The notes beneath the pieces were generated by a model. That model was given only the letters and a program-made list of their open reading frames with translations, was not told where the DNA came from and ran no database searches. From NCBI GenBank assembly GCA_020633295.1, contig JACKDW010000006.1:434001-498000 (forward strand): a DNA stretch of 64,000 nt. Direction: 5' to 3'. Source of the DNA: Myxococcales bacterium (GTDB lineage Bacteria; Myxococcota_A; Polyangia; Nannocystales; Nannocystaceae). Every line of letters starts with the position of its first letter. Position 1 is the first letter of the stretch. A program made the position numbers and the translations under genes. This document shows positions 27,173 to 35,688 of the stretch, in pieces.

Positions 27173-28867
27173 TCAGCGCGGCGTCGCGGTCAGCCGTCGG
27201 CTGCGGGCCTCGGCTCCGCCGCGCAGCGGCGGCTCCCAGACGCGCTCGAGATAGCGGAGGTTCGCGTCGGCGCGCGGGTGCGGCTCGAACAGCTGGGGCG
27301 TCGCCCGCACCAGCGCCAGCGCCGCGAGCGCGCCCGCGACGATCGACAGCCCCGCCCAGCGACGCGCGAGCGCGGCGGCGACGAGCGACGTGAGCGCCAC
27401 CGCGCCGGTCAACAGCGCGAGGGTCGGCAGCGTCCAGCTCGGCCGCCCGAGCGCGCCCATCAAGGAGTACGGGACATGTCCCCGATGCCATAGCGGGAGT
27501 AACACCTCCGAGACCGGCTGGTGCACGTTCGTCAGATCGATGTGCGGCCAGAGGTTGCCGGCGAGCGTGTTGAGCGCGATCGACCAGGTCACGAGCGCCG
27601 CGATGACGCCGTCGAGCGCGCCCAGGATCGCCGCACGACCCGCCCAGCGCGCGCGCGCGGCCTCGAGCGCCCAGACCCAGCCGAGCGCGATCGCGGGCAG
27701 CGCGACGACCATGTACCGCGGGCCGACCCGCCATCCGCCGTCAAAGCCCAGGCTCGCCGCCAGCAGCACGTAGAGCGCGAAGATCGCGAGCGCGACCCGG
27801 GCGAGCGTGCGCGACGAGTCACCCGACGACGCGCGCGCCCGCGCGATGAGCCCGGCGACGCCGACCACCACCACCGGCGCCCACCACAAGATCCCCGACG
27901 CCGGCGACAGGATGTGGGTCGAGAACGCGCGCCACGTCGGCGCGCCGAGCCCCAAGAACCCGCGCCCGTGCAGCTCCACGAACCGCGGGTCGATGACGTG
28001 GTGGTACCCGGTCGCGAGCGCGCTGCCGAACACCTGCGCCTGGTACCAGCCCAGCGCGCACACCGGCGCCAGCGCCCCGACGCTCGCCGCGACCGCGGCC
28101 CGCCGCGTCGCGCCCCCGCGCAGCAAGCCGGCGACGACCACCGCCGCGATCGGCAGCCCGGCGAACGCGGCCGCGTACTCGACCGCGACGCTCGAGCCCG
28201 CCAGCGCGCCGCCGACCCCCGCGCGCCAGGCGACGCCCTCCTCGATGGCGTCCAGCGCCATGATCAGCCCGACCCACAGCGAGCAGGCCGCGAGCTGGTG
28301 CCCGTACAGCAGGTGCGCGTAGGCGTTCGCCGGCGTGCCCAGGGCGTAGACGACCAGCGCCAGCGCGACCGGAGCGTAGGCGCGCGCGCCCCTCCGCGTC
28401 GCCCCTGCGGTCAGCCGTCGCCAGAGGAACCCGCACAGCAGCAGCGTCGGCGCGAGCCCGCCCAAGAGGCGCGCCCACCACGTGTAGCGCCGCAGCGTCA
28501 GCGCCTCGCCGCGCGCGCGCGCGTGCGCCCGCGCGAGCCAGTACGCCGGCGCCGTCGTCAACGTCGCGCCGGGCGGCTTGTTCGGGTAGAGGCGCTGATC
28601 CACCGGGCTGCGCGCGACATCGGGCCCTGTCTTCAAGCCGCGCGCCGCGGGGCCGTCGATGGCCCACGAGCCCGCCTCGACCAGCGACATCCCCTGGATC
28701 AGCCGCGGGCGCTCGTTCGCGTTGCGCGTGGCCTCGGCGTACGGGAACGAGTAGCCGAGCAGCAGCGCCAGCGTCGCGATCAACGCGACGCCGACCCAAG
28801 GCCGCCGATCCGCTGCGCGCGGCGTCTCGAGGCGCCGCGTGTCGCTATCGTCCTGCGCGTCCCGCAT
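27173..28867 (-). CDS. Polytopic membrane protein, GT-C glycosyltransferase-like
   Basis: 564 residues with about 11-13 hydrophobic spans. After the first span a conserved-looking extracytoplasmic loop contains ERPRLIQGMSLVEAGSW and DQRLYPNKPPGATL, the kind of acidic/PNKPPG loop found in ArnT/PMT-like GT-C enzymes. Such enzymes move sugars from polyprenyl-phosphate carriers to acceptors in the periplasm. The catalytic acid cannot be fixed from sequence alone and the match is by architecture, so it could be another membrane protein of this superfamily. It lies 35 bases upstream of nothing on its strand except the convergent lipoprotein, and follows the PspA gene by 35 bases. Confidence 0.7.
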   Translation of the reverse strand: MRDAQDDSDTRRLETPRAADRRPWVGVALIATLALLLGYSFPYAEATRNANERPRLIQGMSLVEAGSWAIDGPAARGLKTGPDVARSPVDQRLYPNKPPGATLTTAPAYWLARAHARARGEALTLRRYTWWARLLGGLAPTLLLCGFLWRRLTAGATRRGARAYAPVALALVVYALGTPANAYAHLLYGHQLAACSLWVGLIMALDAIEEGVAWRAGVGGALAGSSVAVEYAAAFAGLPIAAVVVAGLLRGGATRRAAVAASVGALAPVCALGWYQAQVFGSALATGYHHVIDPRFVELHGRGFLGLGAPTWRAFSTHILSPASGILWWAPVVVVGVAGLIARARASSGDSSRTLARVALAIFALYVLLAASLGFDGGWRVGPRYMVVALPAIALGWVWALEAARARWAGRAAILGALDGVIAALVTWSIALNTLAGNLWPHIDLTNVHQPVSEVLLPLWHRGHVPYSLMGALGRPSWTLPTLALLTGAVALTSLVAAALARRWAGLSIVAGALAALALVRATPQLFEPHPRADANLRYLERVWEPPLRGGAEARSRRLTATPR

Positions 28868-28902
28868 CGTCCCTGATGCGCGCGCGACCCCTCGCGCGCG
28901 GC

Positions 28903-29604
28903 TCAGTCGCCGTCGGTGAGCGCCTTTCGGTCGAGCTTGGCCTTGAGCGCCGCGAGCTCGTCGTCGAGCTCATCGGTCGCGTCGAGGTTGGCGAACTTCG
29001 CGTCGAGCTCGGCCTCGGCCACGCGCTCGTTCATCTCGCCCGAATTGACCTCGTTCAGCGCCTCGATCGCCGCGATCTTGTCCTCGATCGCGTTAATGCG
29101 CGCGCCGGCCTCGCCGCCGCTCGAGATCTCCTCCTCGAGGTTGCGCCCCTTCTTGGCCGCGCGCGCCTGGGCCATCAGGCTCCCACGCCGCATGTTCAGC
29201 GACTTCAGCTTCGCCTTCGCCTCCTTGAGGCCGTCGCGCATGCTGTCGATCGTCTTCTGCTGCTGGGCCATCGCCTCCTCGAGCGACTTGCGCTCGGTCG
29301 TGACCTCGGACTTCCGCTGCAGCGCGGCGCGGGCGAGCTTGTCGTCGCCGATCTTGACCGCCTGGGTCGCGCGGCCGTGCCAGTTCGCCTCGTCCTTCTG
29401 CAGCCCCTCGAGCTTCCGCGCCATGACCTTCTGGTCCACCATCGCCTGACGCAGGTCGCCCTCGCCCTTCTTGATGTTGTCGGCGAGGTCATCGAGCATC
29501 AGCGCGACCTCTTGCCCGGGATCTGACATCGCATCGACCGCGTCGTTGAGCGTCGAGGAGATCGAGTTTCGGATCCGGGAGAACAGGCCTGGTTTCTTGC
29601 TCAT
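28903..29604 (-). CDS. PspA/IM30 family membrane-stress protein
   Basis: 233 residues, the usual length. It begins with the amphipathic helix GLFSRIRNSISSTLNDAVD, followed by SDPGQEVALMLDDLADNIKKGE. Continuous heptad-rich helices follow through residue 200, with the familiar LARAALQRKSEVTTERKSLEE stretch, and an acidic C-terminal tail (ATDELDDELAALKAKL). PspA/IM30/Vipp proteins are ESCRT-III-like: they bind stressed or stored-curvature membranes and polymerise. No pspF, pspB or pspC genes are beside it. GGGAG lies nine bases before the ATG. It may form a two-gene unit with the membrane protein downstream. Confidence 0.9.
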   Translation of the reverse strand: MSKKPGLFSRIRNSISSTLNDAVDAMSDPGQEVALMLDDLADNIKKGEGDLRQAMVDQKVMARKLEGLQKDEANWHGRATQAVKIGDDKLARAALQRKSEVTTERKSLEEAMAQQQKTIDSMRDGLKEAKAKLKSLNMRRGSLMAQARAAKKGRNLEEEISSGGEAGARINAIEDKIAAIEALNEVNSGEMNERVAEAELDAKFANLDATDELDDELAALKAKLDRKALTDGD

Positions 29605-30063
29605 TCTGGATGGCTCCCGCCGGCCGCCGCGGCGTCCGGCCAGCGGAAGTGTACGTCACGGGTGCTGCGCTGTCTCGCCCCTGCTCCGCGCGGTCGCCTC
29701 GGCCTGCGCGACCACGGAGCCCGCGGCGACGGGCCGCGGCGACCCGCTCGCGGGGGCCCTGACGCCCCGCGCGACGCGACGATCCGGACGCGCTCGCGAG
29801 CGCGACGTGACGCGCTGACGCGCTGACGCGCTGACGCGCCGACGCGCCGACGCGCGCGCTCCGACGCGCGCTCCGACGCGGACTCGCCGGCCGACGCCGC
29901 GCGTGCGCGCGCGCAGTACATGACTAAATAGACAGGTTACGCGCGACGACGCGCGCGCACGCGCGGCGACGCGCGCTGATCTCCACGCGATCACGCGGCG
30001 CCGCTACGCTCATAAAGAGACATGTACATAAAAACCTGTCCGATGAGACGATGACGAGCGCTG
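29605..30063. other. Intergenic region with simple repeats
   Basis: 459 bases between PspA (leftward) and the ligase (rightward). The middle is low-complexity CG/GA repeat. The right end, 29915-30040, is A+T-richer, with two copies of an ACAGGTT/AACCTGT word and the stretch GACATGTACATAAAAA, the likeliest place for the ligase promoter. No gene seen. Confidence 0.45.
29811..29880. repeat. 8-bp tandem repeat
   Basis: CGCGCTGA three times, then CGCGCCGA twice, then longer degenerate copies ending CGCGCTCCGACG. It is non-coding, and the unit is not a multiple of three. Confidence 0.8.
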
Positions 30064-31344
30064 ATGTCGAGTAGCAACCATGGAAAGCCGCCCGTCCTGC
30101 TCGCGCACAAGTGGGCGACAGGCCACGATCCCGCCGGCTGGTGGATGAGCGAGAAGCTCGACGGCGTCCGCGCGTACTGGGACGGGCGGCGCTTCCTCTC
30201 CCGCCAGGGTAACGAGTACATCGCGCCGTCGTGGTTCACGCGGCCGCTGCCGCGGCACCCGCTCGACGGCGAGCTGTGGATCGATCGCAAGCAATTTCAG
30301 AAGTGCGTCGGGGTGGTCCGCCGGCAGAAGGCCGACGACGGCTGGAAGCAGGTCAAGTACCTCGTGTTCGACGCGCCCTCGCACGGCGGCATCTTCGAAG
30401 ACCGGGTCGAGCACCTCACCGACCTCATCACCGGCATGGGCGCGCGCCACGTCGTCGCGGTCGATCACGTCCGCTGTCGCGATCACGCGCACCTGATCAC
30501 CGAGTTCAACCGCGTCGAGGCGCTCGGCGGCGAGGGCCTGATGCTCCGCGAGCCGCGCTCGATGTACGCGGCCGGCCGCTCCCGCTCCCTCCTCAAGGTC
30601 AAGCGCTTCCACGACGCCGAGGCCAAGGTCCTCGGCTACATCGACGGTCAGGGGCGACACGCGGGTCGCGTCGGCGCGCTCTCGGTCGTCACGCCCGGCG
30701 GCGTACACTTCGCGATCGGCTCGGGGCTCTCTGACGCCGACCGCGATGACCCGCCGAAGATCGGCGCCATCGTCACGTTTCGTTACCAGGAGCTGACCGA
30801 CGCGGGCGTCCCGCGGTTCCCGACCTTCGTCCGGATCCGTGACGACTTCGACTGGCCGACCAACGGCGCCAGCGCGAGCCGTCCCGTCGCCTCCAGCGTC
30901 CCGCTGACCCCCGCCGCCGCCAGGGCCTCGAGCGGCTCCGGCAAGACGACGAGCAAGACGAGCAAGACGAGCAAGACGACGAGCAAGTCGTCGGGCAAGA
31001 CGAAGAGCAAGCCCAAGAGCGCGCCCACGAGCACGCCCGCCGCGCCGACGGCAACGACGCCCGCGACGTCAACGACGCCCGCGACGTCAACGACGCCCGC
31101 GACGTCAACGACGCCCGCGACGAGCGCGGGCACCAACGTGACGCGCTACTTCGAAAAGCCGGGCGCGCCGGGCTCGTTTTGGGAGGTCACCGCCCAGGGC
31201 GTCGCCATGGCCGTGCGCTACGGCGAGCTGGGCACGCGCGGCAAGACCAAGCTCAAGACCTTCCGCGACGCGGCGCGGGCGACCCGCGAGGCCGAGCGGC
31301 TGCTCGCGATCAAGCTGAAAAAGGGCTTCGTCGAGAAGCCCTGA
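30064..31344 (+). CDS. ATP-dependent DNA ligase fused to a WGR domain
   Basis: 426 residues. The N-terminal 280 residues carry the nucleotidyltransferase motifs of small ATP-dependent ligases: motif I EKLDGVRAYW (nucleophile Lys31), Ia SRQGNEY, III LDGELWID, IV GGEGLMLRE and V LLKVKRFHD. An OB-fold-like part follows (ALSVVTPGGVHFAIGSGL ... VTFRYQEL). Then comes a linker of Lys/Ser/Thr (KTTSKTSKTS type) and three copies of Thr-Thr-Pro-Ala-Thr-Ser. The last 65 residues (TRYFEKPGAPGSFWEV...VRYGELGTRGKTKLKTF) are a WGR domain, known from PARPs and bacterial MolR-like proteins as a DNA- or RNA-end sensor. It should seal nicks in the cytoplasm, with WGR guiding it to damage. Confidence 0.9.
   Translation: MSSSNHGKPPVLLAHKWATGHDPAGWWMSEKLDGVRAYWDGRRFLSRQGNEYIAPSWFTRPLPRHPLDGELWIDRKQFQKCVGVVRRQKADDGWKQVKYLVFDAPSHGGIFEDRVEHLTDLITGMGARHVVAVDHVRCRDHAHLITEFNRVEALGGEGLMLREPRSMYAAGRSRSLLKVKRFHDAEAKVLGYIDGQGRHAGRVGALSVVTPGGVHFAIGSGLSDADRDDPPKIGAIVTFRYQELTDAGVPRFPTFVRIRDDFDWPTNGASASRPVASSVPLTPAAARASSGSGKTTSKTSKTSKTTSKSSGKTKSKPKSAPTSTPAAPTATTPATSTTPATSTTPATSTTPATSAGTNVTRYFEKPGAPGSFWEVTAQGVAMAVRYGELGTRGKTKLKTFRDAARATREAERLLAIKLKKGFVEKP
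31053..31122. repeat. 18-bp tandem repeat in the ligase linker
   Basis: The unit AACGACGCCCGCGACGTC occurs three times in a row plus a partial fourth. It encodes the Thr-Thr-Pro-Ala-Thr-Ser spacer between the ligase and WGR domains and keeps frame when copy number changes. Confidence 0.85.
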
Positions 31345-31370
31345 GCCCGCCGCGGCGGCCCGCTCAACAC

Positions 31371-31399
31371 GACCGCGTCGCGCGACCGCGTCGCGCGAC
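31371..31399. terminator. Twin 10-bp palindromes between convergent genes
   Basis: A 13-bp unit GACCGCGTCGCGC is repeated directly, creating GTCGCGCGAC at 31377-31386 and at 31390-31399. The pair lies in the 69-base gap between the convergent ends of the ligase and TerB-like genes. The arms resemble those of the twin hairpins at 20474-20525. Confidence 0.4.
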
Positions 31400-31413
31400 G
31401 ATCGTGACGCGCG

Positions 31414-31824
31414 CTAGCTCGCGGCGCCGCTGTCGATCCCGAGGATCTCCTTCACCTGGTTGATGAAGCGCTCCTCCTTCTCGGTGACCTTGCCGTCGGA
31501 GTACGCCAGCTGGATGAGGTGAATGACGACCGCGTTGCGCTGCTTCTCCGACATCCCGCCGGCGCCGTCGCGACCGTCGCGCAGGATCTCGACCGCCTTG
31601 ATCACGGCGTCGTCGCGCGCCGCCTCGTCGGGCAGGCTGTTGTGCCACTCGCCGACCTCCGAGAGCACGCCCGCGATCTGCTCGCGCCGGGCGTCCGGGA
31701 TCCACTTGTGCAGCAGGTCGACGGCCTTGACCACCTCGTCCGCGCTCATGCCTTCGTCCGTCGCGTGAATAAACCGGAGGTACAGGAACCCGAGGATGTG
31801 GATTGGGGTCATCTTCTCTAGCAT
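31414..31824 (-). CDS. TerB-like helical protein
   Basis: 136 residues from the ATG at 31824. The frame is open far upstream, but those residues are Arg/Ala shadow sequence. The protein is all-helical. Its end, HLIQLAYSDGKVTEKEERFINQVKEILGI, has the Asp-Gly-x-Val-x-x-x-Glu pattern of TerB/DjlA-type domains, which bind metal ions at acidic residues. The start, HILGFLYLRFIHATDEGMSADE, looks like a first copy of the same helical hairpin. TerB proteins belong to tellurite/phage-stress systems, but no other ter genes are nearby, so the role is open. Confidence 0.7.
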   Translation of the reverse strand: MLEKMTPIHILGFLYLRFIHATDEGMSADEVVKAVDLLHKWIPDARREQIAGVLSEVGEWHNSLPDEAARDDAVIKAVEILRDGRDGAGGMSEKQRNAVVIHLIQLAYSDGKVTEKEERFINQVKEILGIDSGAAS

Positions 31825-32304
31825 CGGTGCTTCGCTCCTCGTCTCGAGGCGGTCCCGGCCGCCGCGTGAGTGTCGGGAATCATATCGCAGCGCCCTCCTC
31901 CGCAGGGCAGCGAGCTCGCTGCGTGTACACGCGCACGCGTCGCGATCATCGCGCGACGGCGCGGGCACGCGTCGCGCCTGCGCGCTCGGGCGAGCTCGAG
32001 TCGCGCTCCTCGAGCGAGCCGCGAGCGATCGTGCCGGCCGCGGGACCGCGCGCGCGCGCGCGCTTCTGCGGACGCGCCGTAAAACCTGCGGCGACTCGAC
32101 TCGAGTCTTCGGCAAAAACAGCGACGCCGCGCGCGAGTTCGCCCCGGATCGAGCGGGCGATCCGCGCGCCTCGTGTGATACGGTTCGCACGCGCTGACTG
32201 GGGCCCCGACGCCGATCCCGTCCACAATCGGTGATCGCGCTCGGCGAGCGCCCGTCTGCGACGTCTGTTATCCGTCCGACCCCCAACCTGGAATCACGAC
32301 GACC
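31825..32304. other. Intergenic region
   Basis: 480 bases upstream of the TerB-like gene, with Arg-coding shadow frames on both strands. I find no gene, promoter pair or structured repeat that I can defend. Confidence 0.4.
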
Positions 32305-32496
32305 TTGTCAAGCCCCGTAAAACCCCCCCAGACGGCCAGACCCGCCCAGCATCACGACACGTGGTTCGACAGCCTCCGGCGTGAGTACGCCGAGGTCAGC
32401 CGCTCCTTCCGCCGTCGACTCCGCGAAGAGCAGAGCTACGAGGGCGACGACTGGGGCGACCCCGACGAAGACGACTGGGGCCGCGAGAAGACCTAG
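32305..32496 (+). CDS. Possible small acidic/basic protein
   Basis: 63 residues from a TTG without a clear ribosome site. The composition (DTWFDSLRREYAEVSRSFRR, then EGDDWGDPDEDDWG) is unlike a random shadow: a basic amphipathic helix followed by an Asp/Trp/Gly-rich acidic tail. No family recognised. It could equally be non-coding. Confidence 0.35.
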   Translation: MSSPVKPPQTARPAQHHDTWFDSLRREYAEVSRSFRRRLREEQSYEGDDWGDPDEDDWGREKT

Positions 32497-32608
32497 CAGC
32501 GCGAGGCGGCGAAACGCGGTGTACCGGGCCGCACCACAAGTTTCGCCAACGACGCCCACGGCGAAAAATACGACGCGGGCGACACGCGGACATTCGCCCT
32601 GGCAGCCG

Positions 32609-34543
32609 CTATCGCGCCGATCCGGCGACGCGACGTCGGCGGATCCCGAGCAGTGCCAGCAGCGCCAGCGAGCTCCAGGCGCCGCCGCCCGAGTCGGCCC
32701 CGCAGTCGCAGCCATCGTCGTCGAGTTGCCCCGCAGTCTCCGTCGTCGCCGACTCGGAGTCACTGTCAGTGTCGGACGCAGACGTCGTAGTCCCTGCGGT
32801 CGTGACGTCATCCGAGTCGGTCTCTGCCATCGTCGTCCCGTCGCCGGTCGTCGGGTCTACCGTCGTGCCCGTCGTCGGATCGGGGCCGGTCGTCGTCGAC
32901 GTCGTGCCAGGGTCGTTCGGGATCGGCTCGAACTCCTCGACCCCCGTGCAGGCCGAGTTGCCGGCGGCATCAATCGCGCAGTAGCGGTACCGGACCGTCA
33001 GCGCGTCGGGGACGATGAAGGTGTAGGTCCAGAGGTGCTCGCCGTACCACCACCCGTCGACCTTCACGCCGTCGGTCTCGATGTCGTCCATGTCGACCGC
33101 GTACTCGAGGTACACGGCCTGCCAGTCGTGCCCGTAGTTGACCGTCTTGTTGTCGTGCACCCGCGCGCGCAGGGTCAGCTCGTCGCCGACCATCACCATG
33201 TCCTCGGGCGTGACGATCTGCGCGATCGAGATGATCGGCACGGCGGTGTCCGGCGCCACGTCCTCGCCGAAGAACACGAAGTTCTCGAACGCGTTGAGCC
33301 CGTCGCCGAGCACCGCGTCGAGCTTCGCGTCGCCGTTGAGATCGCCGACCTCGATGTCGAAGGTCCCGTCGGACGAGACCGCGCCGAAGGGCAGCGCGCC
33401 CGCCGTGACGAACTGCCCGCCTTGGTGCTCCAGCAGGCGATCGCCGTCCTCGGCCGCCGACGCGAGGAAGAAGTCGGGGTCGCCGTCGGAGTCGTAGTCC
33501 GCGAACGCGAGGCCGTAGTCGAAGGTCGAGATGTTGTCGATCGGCTGCCACCACGTCGCGGTCACGTCCATGAACGCGCCGCCGGTGTTGAGCAGCACGC
33601 GGCTGCGGAAGCCCTCCATGCCGCCGCCCTCGCCGTCCTGCAGCGACACGAGGTCGAGCAGCTCGTCGCCGTCGATGTCCAGCGCCGTGTAGCTCACGCC
33701 GTACTTGAACTGCGGCAGCTTGCCCACGGTGATGTCCGTGAACGTGCCGTCCCCGTTGTTCCGGTACAGGCGGCCGCCGTCGGCGCAGGTGAAGCACGCC
33801 GCGAGCACGTCGAGGTCATAGTCGTTGTCGATGTCGACGAGCTCGACGTCCCACGACCACCGGAGGTTGATGTCCGGCATGCGCGCGAGCGTCTCGTCGG
33901 TGAAGTGCCCGTCGCCGTCGTTGATCCAGACGAGCGTCCGGCCGCCCTCCGAGATCTCGAGGTTCACCGGGATCTCGCCCCACTCGCTCAGCACGAGGTC
34001 GAGATCGCCGTCGCCGTCGACGTCGCCGAACTCCGCGTCGCCGATGCTGTGGTCGTCCTGGGGCAGCTGCTCGCCGCTGACCTCGGTCAGCTGGAACTGC
34101 GTGTCGAGGTTGTTCTCGTCCCACACGAGCAGGCGGCTGCGGCTCTTCCAGTTGGCCGCGATGAAGATGTCGAGGCGCCCGTCGCGGTTGACGTCGCGCG
34201 CCTTGATCATCCGCCCCGTGTCCGGGATCGCCTTCGGGTCGTCCGGGATGGAGCCGAAGATCTCGACGCTCACGTCCGTGAACACGCCGAAGCCGTCGTT
34301 GACGAACGCCTGGTTCGGCTCGCCGGAATTGGGCGTGCCGGAGTGCCAGCCGCCGCAGTTCGCGAACAGCAGCTCGGGCGCGCCGTCCTCGTTGAGGTCC
34401 GCGAGCTCGACGTCGGTCGTGAAGTGGTTCCCCGCGTCGAGGAACTGCTGCGGCGTCGCCTTCACCCACGGCGCGGCTGAGGCCGCCGCGGGCAGGAGCA
34501 GAACCAATAGCGCGGGGACGAAGACCAAGCGAACGCGACGCAT
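32609..34543 (-). CDS. FG-GAP/VCBS repeat surface protein with MYXO-CTERM tail
   Basis: 644 residues. A Sec signal (FVPALLVLLLPAAASA) leads into about seven FG-GAP/VCBS-type repeats. These have calcium-loop patterns such as DLNEDGAPELLF, DVNRDGRLDIFI, DVDGDGDLDLVL, DYDSDGDPDFFL and DLNGDAKLDAVL, which build an integrin-alpha-like propeller. An Ig-like segment (ISIAQIVTPEDMVMVGDELTLRARV) and a Thr/Ser/Asp linker follow. The end, GCDCGADSGGG then a hydrophobic stretch then IRRRR, is a MYXO-CTERM sorting signal, so the protein is anchored at the cell surface after processing. Probable adhesin or matrix protein. Confidence 0.9.
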   Translation of the reverse strand: MRRVRLVFVPALLVLLLPAAASAAPWVKATPQQFLDAGNHFTTDVELADLNEDGAPELLFANCGGWHSGTPNSGEPNQAFVNDGFGVFTDVSVEIFGSIPDDPKAIPDTGRMIKARDVNRDGRLDIFIAANWKSRSRLLVWDENNLDTQFQLTEVSGEQLPQDDHSIGDAEFGDVDGDGDLDLVLSEWGEIPVNLEISEGGRTLVWINDGDGHFTDETLARMPDINLRWSWDVELVDIDNDYDLDVLAACFTCADGGRLYRNNGDGTFTDITVGKLPQFKYGVSYTALDIDGDELLDLVSLQDGEGGGMEGFRSRVLLNTGGAFMDVTATWWQPIDNISTFDYGLAFADYDSDGDPDFFLASAAEDGDRLLEHQGGQFVTAGALPFGAVSSDGTFDIEVGDLNGDAKLDAVLGDGLNAFENFVFFGEDVAPDTAVPIISIAQIVTPEDMVMVGDELTLRARVHDNKTVNYGHDWQAVYLEYAVDMDDIETDGVKVDGWWYGEHLWTYTFIVPDALTVRYRYCAIDAAGNSACTGVEEFEPIPNDPGTTSTTTGPDPTTGTTVDPTTGDGTTMAETDSDDVTTAGTTTSASDTDSDSESATTETAGQLDDDGCDCGADSGGGAWSSLALLALLGIRRRRVAGSAR

Positions 34544-34828
34544 GCTCCTGAATTACTCCGAGGCGACGACGCAGATCAACACGCGCCGCGGCTCGCGCGA
34601 ATTCTCCCTTCAACGTGCGCTTTAGGACACTCTCAAAAATGCGCCGCGCGTCGGCGCATCACATGGCCTTCTAGCCATCATGTCTTTAGAGGCATATTCA
34701 ACCACGAGCGCTCGAACGCTCGCCCGCGCACGCCGCCGCTCCGTGTACGCGCACGCACCCGCAGGTGCGATCGCCGCTTCACACCCGACGTTATCGCGCC
34801 CCGACGCGCTCGCCCGCGCGCCGCTCGC

Positions 34829-35533
34829 TCAGCGGCCCATCATCCGACGCCAGTCGTCGAGCGAGCGGATCCGGAGGTAGTGATTGGTGCGCCGCTGCTC
34901 CCGCATCGTGCTCGTCGGCGTCGGCCCGTAGTCGTGCCCGGGGTACAGCACGACGTCGTCGGCGAGCTTGGCGAGCCGCCCCGTCAAGGTCTCGTACATC
35001 TGCGCGGGATCGCTGCCCGGCAGATCGACGCGGCCGCAGCCGTTGACGAACAGGGTGTCCCCAGAGACGAGCCGGTCGTGGAGCAGGAAGCACTGGCTCC
35101 CCGGCGTGTGCCCCGGCGTGTGGATCAGCTCGACCGTCACGTCGCCGAGCTGCACGCGGTCGCCGCTCTCGTGACGCACCATGTCGCCCTCGCTGAGCCC
35201 GGTGATCTTCTTCAGGCCGTCGGCCTCGAGCTTGTGGACGTGAACGCGCGCGTCGACCCTGCCCACGAGCTCGGCGACCCCGCCCGGGACCGTGAAGCCG
35301 AGCATGCTGCCGCCCACGTGATCCGGGTGGTAGTGGGTCACGAGCGCGCCGGTGATCCGCATGCCGTCACGGCCCGCGATGTCGATGAGCGCGTCGGTGC
35401 TCCACGCGGGATCGACGACGAGGCACTCGCCCGCGCGCCGACTCCCGATCAAGTAGATGAAGTTCGCCATGGGCCCGAGCGGGACCTGGCGAAAGTAGAG
35501 GTCGGGGTTGTTCGGCGCGTCGGAGTGGCCCAC
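34829..35533 (-). CDS. Metallo-beta-lactamase-fold hydrolase (glyoxalase II-like)
   Basis: 234 residues with the metal-binding motif THYHPDHVGG (near residue 66), HTPGHTPGSQCFLL (His), VSGDTLFVNGCGRVDLPGSD (bridging Asp) and YPGHDYGP (last His). This is the GloB/YcbL branch of the MBL fold, with a binuclear Zn/Fe site. Thioester hydrolysis such as S-lactoylglutathione is typical, but persulfide dioxygenase-like or other thioester activity is possible. There is no signal peptide. It follows the VWA lipoprotein gene after 155 bases containing palindromes, so it probably has its own promoter. Confidence 0.88.
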   Translation of the reverse strand: MGHSDAPNNPDLYFRQVPLGPMANFIYLIGSRRAGECLVVDPAWSTDALIDIAGRDGMRITGALVTHYHPDHVGGSMLGFTVPGGVAELVGRVDARVHVHKLEADGLKKITGLSEGDMVRHESGDRVQLGDVTVELIHTPGHTPGSQCFLLHDRLVSGDTLFVNGCGRVDLPGSDPAQMYETLTGRLAKLADDVVLYPGHDYGPTPTSTMREQRRTNHYLRIRSLDDWRRMMGR

Positions 35534-35591
35534 GACGCTGGTTGTGACAGGCCCCGAGGCGAGGGGTCAAGACCCCGGCCAGGGCGCGCGA

Positions 35592-35639
35592 CGCGAGGCC
35601 TCGCGCCGTCGTCGACAGGACGCGCTCGCGAGCGCGTCC
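35592..35639. terminator. Palindromes downstream of the VWA lipoprotein gene
   Basis: CGCGAGGCCTCGCG at 35592-35605 is a 14-bp palindrome. Positions 35618-35639 are a perfect 22-bp palindrome with arms GGACGCGCTCG. A further GGGGT...ACCCC hairpin lies at about 35566. Together they likely end the leftward transcript of the VWA gene before the MBL gene. Confidence 0.45.
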
Positions 35640-35688
35640 CGGCGCTCGCGGAGCGACCGGGGCGCGGCGTCACGAGCGGACGCCCGGC

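Noticed and set aside
34680..34880. 66-codon ORF starting ATGTCTTTAGAGGC, similar in its first bases to the cytochrome start at 55090
   Set aside because: After the first codons the product is Arg/Ala shadow sequence and it runs into the opposite MBL-fold gene; the similarity is short.
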